Assembly: GCA_903911455.1 (NCBI GenBank)
Contig: CAIWDQ010000068.1
Span: forward strand, 1 to 9,136
Direction: 5' to 3'
Source of the DNA: an uncultured bacterium
GTDB lineage: Bacteria > Bacteroidota > Bacteroidia > Bacteroidales > JACABE01
Length of the DNA stretch: 9,136 bases
Shown: in pieces, positions 1-5,020 of the stretch
Layout of the letters: every line of letters starts with the position of its first letter
How positions within the stretch are numbered: the stretch's first letter is position 1
Notes under the pieces: generated by a model
The model's database searches: none
What the model was told of the DNA's origin: nothing
Seen by the model: only the letters and a program-made list of their open reading frames with translations
Translations under genes and position numbers: made by a program

Positions 1-83
1 TCATTTTCCAAAAGTCCGATAATATCTCCAGTCTTACATTCTTGAATCGTGCTACTAATAGCAAGTGATCTATTGTGTTTCAT
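1..83 (-). CDS. N-terminus of an unidentified protein (partial, runs off the left edge)
   Basis: An open frame starts at the ATG whose complement is at 81-83 and stays open to the window edge, giving about 27 residues beginning MKHNRSLAIS and continuing through TIQECKTGDI to GLLEN. There is no signal peptide, so the product is probably cytoplasmic. The fragment is too short to assign a family and I do not recognise it. The start is supported by a TAnnTTTG promoter box (105-112) about 21 bases upstream, which would give a leader of roughly 15 bases. The gene lies downstream of, and on the same strand as, the outer-membrane protein gene, but its own promoter and an intervening repeat fragment argue for separate transcription. 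Confidence 0.55.
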   Translation of the reverse strand, partial: MKHNRSLAISSTIQECKTGDIIGLLEN

Positions 84-104
84 ATTTGTGATTTTTTAAG
101 ACCA

Positions 105-112
105 CAAAGATA
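105..112 (-). promoter_or_regulatory. Bacteroidota -7 promoter box (TATCTTTG) for the partial gene at 1-83
   Basis: Read on the minus strand, 112-105 is TATCTTTG, a full match to TAnnTTTG. It lies 21 bases before the start codon at 83. No TTTG is visible at the expected -33 distance, so the promoter is only half supported. Confidence 0.45.
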
Positions 113-144
113 ATAATAATTTTATTATGTTAGCACCATTATTT

Positions 145-173
145 CCTACAGGAGAGGGCTGGGATGAGGTCAC
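145..173 (-). repeat. Fragment of a dispersed 'CCTCATCCCAGCCCTCTCC' type repeat
   Basis: On the minus strand this reads GTGACCTCATCCCAGCCC followed by TCTCCTGTAGG. It stands out because it is GC-rich inside very AT-rich DNA and begins three bases after the stop codon of the outer-membrane protein gene. From memory, it resembles a widespread intergenic bacterial repeat of the form CCTCACCCC(N)2CCCTCTCC...GGAGAGGG. Only one arm is clear here. The other arm is degenerate (TTTCCT at 143-148 against AGGAGA at 150-155 gives a short imperfect hairpin), so this is probably a truncated or decayed copy. It does not look like an intrinsic terminator because no T-run follows. Confidence 0.5.
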
Positions 174-175
174 TC

Positions 176-802
176 TTAAAACTTAATTGCTACTGAATAA
201 TTAAAATACTTATCCTTATAAGGAAACGAAATAGCATCAGTAGACTTTATTTGAGGTACATTATCGAAGTAATATCTTAAATCACAAGATATAAAATAGA
301 AATCAAACCCTACTCCTACTATATATTTTACTACAATGTTCTCTACCATATTTTCATTAATAGGTGTTGAAGGGAGCAATGAAGTAAGCTTTTTACTCAA
401 AGTAACAGAAGATTGAATACCACCATATGCGCGGAGATCAAAATGATTGAATCTTAGCAAACGAAAACCAAGAGTAAAAGGGATGTTTATAGTTTGTATT
501 ACTACATGCTGATTAAAGGTATCGACACCTAAAGTAAAATTGGGTTTGCCAGGTTCATTCAAAAAAGTTTCTTCAGCTTTCTGATAAAATGCTTCAATTT
601 GAAAATAGAACCTGCTACTGTCTGTCCTCACAAAAGCACCATACTGATAACCCTGATACAAATGATTATTATATTGGGATAAGTTGTGTGAGTTTAGATT
701 ATAATCGGGCTGACTCCAACCAAATTTAAATCCATATATCTGCGAAAAGCTATTAGTTGTTATAAAAAACAATACTATTAATATGATATTTCTTGGTTTC
801 AT
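176..802 (-). CDS. Outer-membrane beta-barrel protein (PorT/porin-like family)
   Basis: Encodes 208 residues. The first 21 form a signal peptide: basic MKPRN, a hydrophobic stretch IILIVLFFITT, then NSFSQ, a typical Bacteroidota signal-peptidase I site. The mature part alternates polar and aromatic residues as in small beta-barrels. It begins IYGFKFGWSQ, contains the strand-like segments YGAFVRTD, FYFQIEAFYQK, INIPFTLGFRL and LRAYGGIQSS, and ends in Phe (YSVAIKF), as expected for outer-membrane insertion. This pattern fits the 'outer membrane protein beta-barrel' family common in Bacteroidota. No enzymatic motif is seen and the substrate is unknown. The frame is open upstream to 949, but the start at 802 is chosen because it creates the signal peptide and sits 24 bases after a good promoter box. 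A longer start would overlap the MerR gene. It is divergent from that regulator, which could control it, but that is inference. Confidence 0.8.
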   Translation of the reverse strand: MKPRNIILIVLFFITTNSFSQIYGFKFGWSQPDYNLNSHNLSQYNNHLYQGYQYGAFVRTDSSRFYFQIEAFYQKAEETFLNEPGKPNFTLGVDTFNQHVVIQTINIPFTLGFRLLRFNHFDLRAYGGIQSSVTLSKKLTSLLPSTPINENMVENIVVKYIVGVGFDFYFISCDLRYYFDNVPQIKSTDAISFPYKDKYFNYSVAIKF

Positions 803-825
803 AATTACATGATTTTTGAACCTAA

Positions 826-856
826 CAAAATTAATACAATTTTGATTAAGATCAAA
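826..856 (-). promoter_or_regulatory. Bacteroidota -33/-7 promoter for the outer-membrane protein gene
   Basis: Minus-strand TTTG (complement at 853-856) and TAATTTTG (complement at 826-833) are separated by 19 bases, matching the TTTG / TAnnTTTG promoter. The predicted transcript would start near 819 and have a leader of about 17 bases before the ATG at 802. This supports the short start for that gene. Confidence 0.6.
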
Positions 857-872
857 AAGAAAAAATGAATTA

Positions 873-906
873 TTTGTATCAATTATAAAATAAAGTAGTA
901 TCTTTG
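873..906 (+). promoter_or_regulatory. Bacteroidota -33/-7 promoter for the MerR-family gene
   Basis: TTTG at 873-876 and TATCTTTG at 899-906 are separated by 22 bases, within the loose spacing seen for these promoters. The start codon at 922 is 15 bases after the -7 box, so the leader would be very short. It is back-to-back with the promoter of the outer-membrane protein gene, with only 16 bases between the two -33 elements. Confidence 0.6.
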
Positions 907-921
907 TATAAAAAATAAGAA

Positions 922-1281
922 ATGGCATTACCAAAAAAAGGACCAGCATACGAAAGAATATGGTGGCGTATAGGAGACGTGGCTAAGATGTTCGGATGCA
1001 ATCAGTCATTGTTAAGATACTATGAAAAAGAATTTGAAATTCTTCAACCAAGAAAGAATAGTAAAGGAACACGAAACTTTACAAAAGAAGATATTACTAA
1101 CTTGAAACTGATCTTTTATTATTTAAGAGAGCGGGGTTATACTATCGATGGAGCTAAAGCCAAATTGAAAGACAATAAAACGGATGCTTTAAATAACATG
1201 GAGATGTATGAGTCTTTAACAAAGGTAAGAGAATTCCTTCTGCAAATAAAAAAGGAATCAGAGGAGAGTATTGAAGAATAG
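922..1281 (+). CDS. MerR-family transcriptional regulator (small, no effector domain)
   Basis: Encodes 119 residues. Residues about 14-80 form a MerR-type winged helix: WRIGDVAKMFGCNQSLLRYYEKEF is the helix-turn-helix with the diagnostic LRYYE segment, followed by the wing (RNSKGTRNFTKEDI, approximate) and LKLIFYYLRERGYTIDGAKAKL. Residues about 85-119 are an acidic, Lys/Glu-rich helix ending EESEESIEE-like, probably a short dimerisation helix. There is no cysteine-based metal site and no drug-binding domain. This layout matches the short MerR-like proteins found widely in Bacteroidota, whose ligand is generally unknown. It is divergent from the outer-membrane protein gene across a 119-base spacer, so control of that gene, itself, or both is plausible but inferred. 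It converges on the ArsR-like gene ending at 1318. Confidence 0.88.
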   Translation: MALPKKGPAYERIWWRIGDVAKMFGCNQSLLRYYEKEFEILQPRKNSKGTRNFTKEDITNLKLIFYYLRERGYTIDGAKAKLKDNKTDALNNMEMYESLTKVREFLLQIKKESEESIEE

Positions 1282-1304
1282 ATTCGTCTGAATTATAGTA
1301 AAAG

Positions 1305-1320
1305 TAAAAGAGATCTTTTA
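1305..1320. terminator. Possible weak bidirectional terminator between convergent genes
   Basis: TAAAAG (1305-1310), loop AGAT, CTTTTA (1315-1320) forms a perfect six-pair, AT-rich hairpin in the 36-base gap between the MerR gene and the convergent ArsR-like gene, covering the stop codon of the latter. The stem is weak and no separate T-run follows, so this is a suggestion only. Confidence 0.25.
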
Positions 1321-1611
1321 ATGGATGTGATAGAATATTGCGAGTTCTTTTAAATTCGCTTTATTCTCTTCTGTCATTGAATAATACATATTTCTGCCTA
1401 CCTTTTTACTGGTAACAAAGCCGCTTGCTTTCATTAATTTTAGATGAAGAGTTGTATCGGGTGGGCGACTGTTTAAACTTCTCATAATATCACCAACAAG
1501 CATACTCTCAGTTTCGCTGAGCATACTAAGGATAGCCAATCTATGCGGGTGGGCAATTGATTTCATCTTTGTACAATATGGTCTAAGAATTCTTATTTCT
1601 TCTTTTGTCAT
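1318..1611 (-). CDS. ArsR-like winged-helix transcriptional regulator (downstream copy)
   Basis: Encodes 97 residues. The ArsR fold is recognised from AHPHRLAILSML (residues 20-31), MLVGDIMRSLN (about 37-47), the recognition segment PPDTTLHLKLMKASGFV and the wing KKVGRNMYYSM. Classical SmtB/ArsR metal sensors carry a Cys motif (ELCVxD) in the region here reading SMLVGDI, and that Cys is absent. The only cysteine is C13, in PYCTKM. The protein is therefore more likely to sense a non-metal signal or act constitutively. It starts 31 bases after the stop of a related ArsR-like gene and is probably co-transcribed with it. The two align without gaps through AHPHR, which is at residues 20-24 in both, suggesting tandem duplication. 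Its target genes are not evident. Confidence 0.82.
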   Translation of the reverse strand: MTKEEIRILRPYCTKMKSIAHPHRLAILSMLSETESMLVGDIMRSLNSRPPDTTLHLKLMKASGFVTSKKVGRNMYYSMTEENKANLKELAIFYHIH

Positions 1612-1642
1612 GTTATTAAAGTTTACAAAATGGATACTTAAT

Positions 1643-1927
1643 TTATTCTGCTTTGAAATATTTATAATAAAATTCTAAATTAGCTTTATTCAAGGAATAA
1701 TAAGTAACTTGCACTACTTTCCTTTTGTTAAGCACTCCAATCTTTCTTAAATAATCTAAATGCTGAGAGGCTTGTACAATGTGTAGATTTAACAAGAGGG
1801 CAGTTTCTCCAACAAATATCTCATCTCTCTCGAGGAGAATTTCTATTATTTTTATTCTATGAGGATGCGCTAATACCCTAAATACTTTTGCTGCCGGTAA
1901 GAATTGTTTGATTTCCTCTACTGTCAT
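1643..1927 (-). CDS. ArsR-like winged-helix transcriptional regulator (upstream copy)
   Basis: Encodes 94 residues. The ArsR fold appears as VLAHPHRIKIIEILLE (about 18-33), EIFVGETALLLNLH, the recognition helix region VQASQHLDYLRKIGVLN and the wing KRKVVQVTYYSLN. It contains no cysteine at all, so the thiol-based arsenic, antimony or cadmium sites of the family are missing, and no alpha-5 His/Asp zinc cluster stands out. It is the first gene of a likely two-gene operon with the related regulator downstream. A -7 promoter box (1948-1955) lies 21 bases upstream of the start. The gene also follows ade on the same strand after a 95-base gap. Because of the separate promoter box, co-transcription with ade is possible but not needed. 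Ligand and targets are unknown. Confidence 0.82.
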   Translation of the reverse strand: MTVEEIKQFLPAAKVFRVLAHPHRIKIIEILLERDEIFVGETALLLNLHIVQASQHLDYLRKIGVLNKRKVVQVTYYSLNKANLEFYYKYFKAE

Positions 1928-1947
1928 ATAAATACTATTAATTTTTG

Positions 1948-1955
1948 CAAAGATA
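1948..1955 (-). promoter_or_regulatory. -7 promoter box (TATCTTTG) of the ArsR-like gene pair, with possible operator repeats
   Basis: The minus strand reads TATCTTTG, matching TAnnTTTG, 20 bases before the start codon at 1927. No clear TTTG is present at -33. ATACTA occurs as a direct repeat at 1932-1937 and 1953-1958, starts 21 bases (two helical turns) apart and bracketing the expected start of transcription. GATACT (1952-1957) and AATATC (1972-1977) form an imperfect inverted pair. Either could be an autoregulatory operator, but such short AT-rich matches can arise by chance. Confidence 0.4.
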
Positions 1956-2022
1956 CTAATTATAATAACGCAATATCTATAAACTATATAAAAATAAAAT
2001 AATAGTCAATAAGTTAAAATAA

Positions 2023-3666
2023 TTAGCTAAATAATGATGTAAATTCAAATTTATTGCCATCAAACAAACCTTTATCGCTTATCTTTAAAGCTGGGATAAC
2101 TAGTAAGGCCATAAAAGAGAGAGTCATATAAGGGGCATTAAGTTTCGAACCGAGTTCCTTTGCTTTCATATCCATATATTCGTATTTCGCTGCAACTTCA
2201 TACCCATTAGCATTCGACATTAGTCCTGCAACAGGCAATGGCAGATGATATTCCTCCATACTCCCATTTACTAAAGCAATTCCTCCTTTAGATTCTACTA
2301 ACAGATTTATTGCTCTAACAATATCTTTATCATTAGTGCCAACTGCAATAATATTATGGCTGTCGTGTGCCACAGTTGATGCAATAGCACCTTTCTTTAA
2401 GTTAAAGTTATTGATAAAAGCAACTGCAGGTTTTCTGTTCTCATATCTATTTAACACAACTATTTTTAATAGATCATCTTCAATATCACTCACTATATAC
2501 CCATCTTCGACTTTAGGAAATGCAATATAACTTTCGGTAATTAGTTGCCCTTCTATAGCTTTAATTACTTTTATATCTTTATTAGTATATGCAATTTTTA
2601 TATCTTTTTCATTAATAGTATTTACATTAAATAAGTTAATTGGGTCTTCATTTATTGCATGTATTAAACTATTGCCTGCTTCTGCTACTTTTTCACCATT
2701 AATATAAGTTTTTAACACATTAAAATCTTCGAGATTATCAACAACTAATAAATCTGCATCATCACCCTTTTGTAGCAACCCGACATTAAGTTTATAGTGT
2801 TTTACAGGATTATATGTACAGGCTCTTAAAATATCAATGATAGGATAACCGGCTTTTAAAGCTCTTTTAATTACTGAATTGATATGCCCTTTACAAAGAT
2901 CATTAGGATGTTTATCATCCGAACATAACATAACATCATCTGGATTTGTGCTAATTAATGAAACAAGTGACTCAAAGTTTTTGGCAGCACTCCCTTCCCT
3001 AATCTGGATCTTCATACCATACTTTATTTTAGTTAATGCTTCTTTTAATGTAAAGCATTCATGGTCGGTAGTAATGCCTTCGGTAATATATTTCTTAACA
3101 GAAGCTTCATTTAGTCCCGGTGCATGACCATCAATTGGTTTTTTATATTTTTTTGCAATTGATAGCTTCTTAATAACTTCTTCATCTTTATAAATAACCC
3201 CTGGGAAGTTCATCATTTCCGAAAGATATTTTATCTCATCCCTCTTCATAAGCCTTTCAATCTCTTTTGCCCCAATATTTGCTCCTGATGTCTCAAATAA
3301 AGTAGCAGGCACACACGACGGAGCTCCGAAATAGAATTTAAAAGGAACTTTCTTCCCATTTTCTATCATATAATTAACTCCATCTACACCTAATACATTT
3401 GCAATTTCATGAGGATCCGAAACAGTAGCAACTGTGCCATGAGTTACTGCAATTCTTGCAAATTCGGAAGGTATAAGCATAGAGCTTTCTATATGAATGT
3501 GTGCATCAATCAAACCCGGGAGTATATATTGAGTACTATTTGTTTGATGTTCTTCAATAAAATCAATTTTCCCATTTTCTACATATACAGTTCCACTAAA
3601 GATACGTTTTGCAACGACATCAATTATTTTCCCTGTAACTTTAAAACTAAAACGCATCATAATCAT
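2023..3666 (-). CDS. ade: Adenine deaminase (EC 3.5.4.2)
   Basis: A full-length 547-residue member of the Ade branch of the amidohydrolase superfamily, which hydrolyses adenine to hypoxanthine and ammonia in purine salvage; cytoplasmic. The TIM-barrel metal motifs are intact: PGLIDAHIHIESSM with H56 and H58, the family signature SDPHEIANV (83-91), E150 in SEMMNFPGV, H181 in DGHAPGL, H202 in TDHECF and D250 in CSDDKHP. The C-terminal Ade domain is also present, with AHDSHNIIAVGTND (H434, D435, H437) and LPLPVAGLMSN. The start is ambiguous: Met residues 1, 3 and 4 (3666, 3660, 3657) are all possible. The TAnnTTTG box at 3683-3690 allows any of them. The gene stands alone rather than beside other purine genes. 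The ArsR-like pair lies downstream on the same strand, with no sequence evidence that it controls ade. Confidence 0.95.
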   Translation of the reverse strand: MIMMRFSFKVTGKIIDVVAKRIFSGTVYVENGKIDFIEEHQTNSTQYILPGLIDAHIHIESSMLIPSEFARIAVTHGTVATVSDPHEIANVLGVDGVNYMIENGKKVPFKFYFGAPSCVPATLFETSGANIGAKEIERLMKRDEIKYLSEMMNFPGVIYKDEEVIKKLSIAKKYKKPIDGHAPGLNEASVKKYITEGITTDHECFTLKEALTKIKYGMKIQIREGSAAKNFESLVSLISTNPDDVMLCSDDKHPNDLCKGHINSVIKRALKAGYPIIDILRACTYNPVKHYKLNVGLLQKGDDADLLVVDNLEDFNVLKTYINGEKVAEAGNSLIHAINEDPINLFNVNTINEKDIKIAYTNKDIKVIKAIEGQLITESYIAFPKVEDGYIVSDIEDDLLKIVVLNRYENRKPAVAFINNFNLKKGAIASTVAHDSHNIIAVGTNDKDIVRAINLLVESKGGIALVNGSMEEYHLPLPVAGLMSNANGYEVAAKYEYMDMKAKELGSKLNAPYMTLSFMALLVIPALKISDKGLFDGNKFEFTSLFS

Positions 3667-3682
3667 TAAAATTTAAACTCAA

Positions 3683-3690
3683 CAAATATA
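3683..3690 (-). promoter_or_regulatory. -7 promoter box (TATATTTG) of ade
   Basis: The minus strand reads TATATTTG, a TAnnTTTG match, 16 bases upstream of the first possible ATG of ade (3666). No TTTG is found about 19-23 bases further upstream, so the -33 element is missing or diverged. No purine-riboswitch-like structure was recognised in the short leader. Confidence 0.4.
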
Positions 3691-4029
3691 CAAATATTTT
3701 GAAGTCTTTTAATAATTTATTAAAAAAATAGTATTAATTATTTTAATACCCTTGTAGCTATCACCTAATTGTTAGTATTTCGAATGCAAAGTTCCACTAT
3801 TATAATTATAAATTGGCTTCATATTAAATGTAAGATTACAATTTTTAAATTCAAAACTATCTTTTAATACAGTAGCATTGTATGAAACTCTAAAAATTAT
3901 CTATTTACAACAATACTTCCAAATTTCCCTGGAAGTTAAAAGGTGCTTGTAAAATAGATACACCATGCTTTTAGCATTCTTCCTTTTAAACTTTTTGTTT
4001 TTTTAACAGCCACTTATAATATATTTAAG

Positions 4030-4037
4030 TACTTTTG
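4030..4037 (+). promoter_or_regulatory. -7 promoter box (TACTTTTG) of the SDR gene
   Basis: TACTTTTG matches TAnnTTTG and lies 59 bases before the ATG at 4097, implying a leader of about 50 bases. The nearest upstream TTTG (3994-3997) is 32 bases away, too far for a normal -33 element, so support is partial. Confidence 0.4.
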
Positions 4038-4096
4038 TTTGCTTATAATTTAAATTGAAATAATCAAAATTAAAATAATCATTAATTAAATAACAA

Positions 4097-4888
4097 ATGA
4101 AAACAGTCGTAATAACAGGAGTATCCAGTGGATTTGGAAAAGCAATAGCCGAAACATTAGCAGCTAAAGGATATAATGTTTATGGAACAGTAAGGAAACC
4201 AATAAGCGAAACTTTAGCTTACAAAACTATAGTTGTTGACGTTACCAGACCCGAAACTATTACAGCAGGCATCAACGAAGTACTTGCTCAAACTGGCAGA
4301 ATAGATGTGTTGATAAACAATGCAGGCTTCGGTTTAACCGGCGAAATGGAACTAACAACTCCCGAAGATCGCAAACGTATATTTGACACCAACGTTTTTG
4401 GTTATATTGATATGATTAACGCTGTGCTACCTACCATGAGAAAACAGAATGAAGGTAAGATCATTAATATTGCTTCACTTGCAGGAGTATTTGCAATTCC
4501 TTATCAGGGATTTTATTCTACAACTAAGTTCGCTATCAATGGTTACAGCGAAGCACTTCGTTACGAACTAAAGAGTACAAAGATTAAAGTTGTAGTTGTT
4601 AATCCTGGTGATTACAAAACTAGTTTTACCGCAAACAGAATCCTCACTCCTATTCATGAAGAAGACAGAAAGATATTTGATACTGTTGTAAAGGCAATCG
4701 TAAAGGATGAAACCGGTGGTTTGGATCCAAAACATTGTGCTAATCTTATCGCAAAGATCATTGAAAAAGATAAACCTTGTTTCCGCTACGTAGCCGGTAG
4801 ACTTGACCATAAATTAAGTGCAGTTCTATGTAGATTATTTCCTAATAGCTGGTTCTTTAAGATCATCGAAGGGCATTATAATATGTAG
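4097..4888 (+). CDS. Short-chain dehydrogenase/reductase (SDR family, classical type)
   Basis: Encodes 263 residues, the usual size for classical SDR oxidoreductases, with a Rossmann fold binding NAD(H) or NADP(H). Visible motifs are the nucleotide-binding TGVSSGFG (7-14), VVDVT (46-50; D48 contacts the adenine ring in the family), the structural NNAG (74-77) and the active site N99, S127, Y140, K144 (NIASLAG and YSTTK). NPGDYKTSF, the family's post-catalytic PG motif, follows at about residues 170-178. R33 after the second strand could favour NADP(H), but this is a weak guess. There is no signal peptide, so it is cytoplasmic. The substrate cannot be told from sequence. The gene is transcribed alone: there is a long spacer upstream and a palindromic repeat between it and the mannosidase gene downstream. 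Confidence 0.92.
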   Translation: MKTVVITGVSSGFGKAIAETLAAKGYNVYGTVRKPISETLAYKTIVVDVTRPETITAGINEVLAQTGRIDVLINNAGFGLTGEMELTTPEDRKRIFDTNVFGYIDMINAVLPTMRKQNEGKIINIASLAGVFAIPYQGFYSTTKFAINGYSEALRYELKSTKIKVVVVNPGDYKTSFTANRILTPIHEEDRKIFDTVVKAIVKDETGGLDPKHCANLIAKIIEKDKPCFRYVAGRLDHKLSAVLCRLFPNSWFFKIIEGHYNM

Positions 4889-4912
4889 ATCCTTTAGTCT
4901 GACAAATCCATG

Positions 4913-4979
4913 TCGTCATTGCGAATGGAATGAAGCAATCTAATTAAATAAGATAGCTTCGCTATGCTCGCAATGACGA
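4913..4979. repeat. Palindromic dispersed repeat (CGTCATTGCGA ... TCGCAATGACG)
   Basis: Perfect 12-base terminal arms, TCGTCATTGCGA (4913-4924) and TCGCAATGACGA (4968-4979), enclose a second inner stem. In that inner stem GAAGC-A-ATCT (4932-4941) pairs with AGAT-A-GCTTC (4951-4960), with one A/A mismatch, around a nine-base loop (4942-4950). The whole unit can fold into one long interrupted hairpin. It is strikingly different in composition from the surrounding DNA. From memory it matches a widely dispersed bacterial intergenic element with core CATTGCGAG...GAAGCAATC. It lies 24 bases after the SDR stop and 41 bases before the mannosidase start. No T-run follows, so it is not a standard intrinsic terminator, though as RNA it could protect the SDR transcript end. 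Confidence 0.8.
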
Positions 4980-5020
4980 TGTTTCAAATTCAAAAAACAT
5001 AATCATAAAAACATTTCATT

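Larger units (their letters stand above)
3667..4096. other. 430-base gene-free AT-rich region between ade and the SDR gene
   Basis: Contains the leader and -7 box of ade at the left and the -7 box of the SDR gene at the right. In between I find no credible coding sequence; the best ATG frame (3784-3867, 27 codons) is short and featureless. Bases 3915-4004 contain several short complementary segments followed by T-runs: ACTTCCA/TGGAAGT (3915-3921 with 3930-3936), TTAAAAGG/CCTTTTAA (3936-3943 with 3982-3989), ATGCT/AGCAT (3965-3969 with 3973-3977), then seven Ts at 3998-4004. The direct repeat AAATAATCA (4058-4066 and 4073-4081) in the SDR leader looks like AT-rich background. Confidence 0.5.

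Noticed and set aside
803..949. Upstream in-frame extension of the outer-membrane protein gene (49 hydrophobic residues)
   Set aside because: It would overlap the MerR gene start and both promoters. The internal Met at 802 gives a proper signal peptide and a well-placed promoter.
2336..3669. Plus-strand open frames opposite ade (2336-2530, 2879-3127, 3409-3669)
   Set aside because: They are antisense to a clearly functional, motif-complete adenine deaminase and show no protein-family features.
3784..3867. 27-codon ATG frame in the ade-SDR gap
   Set aside because: Short, low-complexity and Ile/Lys-rich from AT-rich DNA, with no promoter box or conserved feature.
4568..4810. Minus-strand open frame of about 80 codons inside the SDR gene
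   Set aside because: It lies opposite a conserved SDR coding region and has no recognisable motifs.
4913..4979. Reading the palindrome as a Rho-independent terminator for the SDR gene
   Set aside because: The stem is long and interrupted, and no T-run follows the right arm. A dispersed repeat explains it better.
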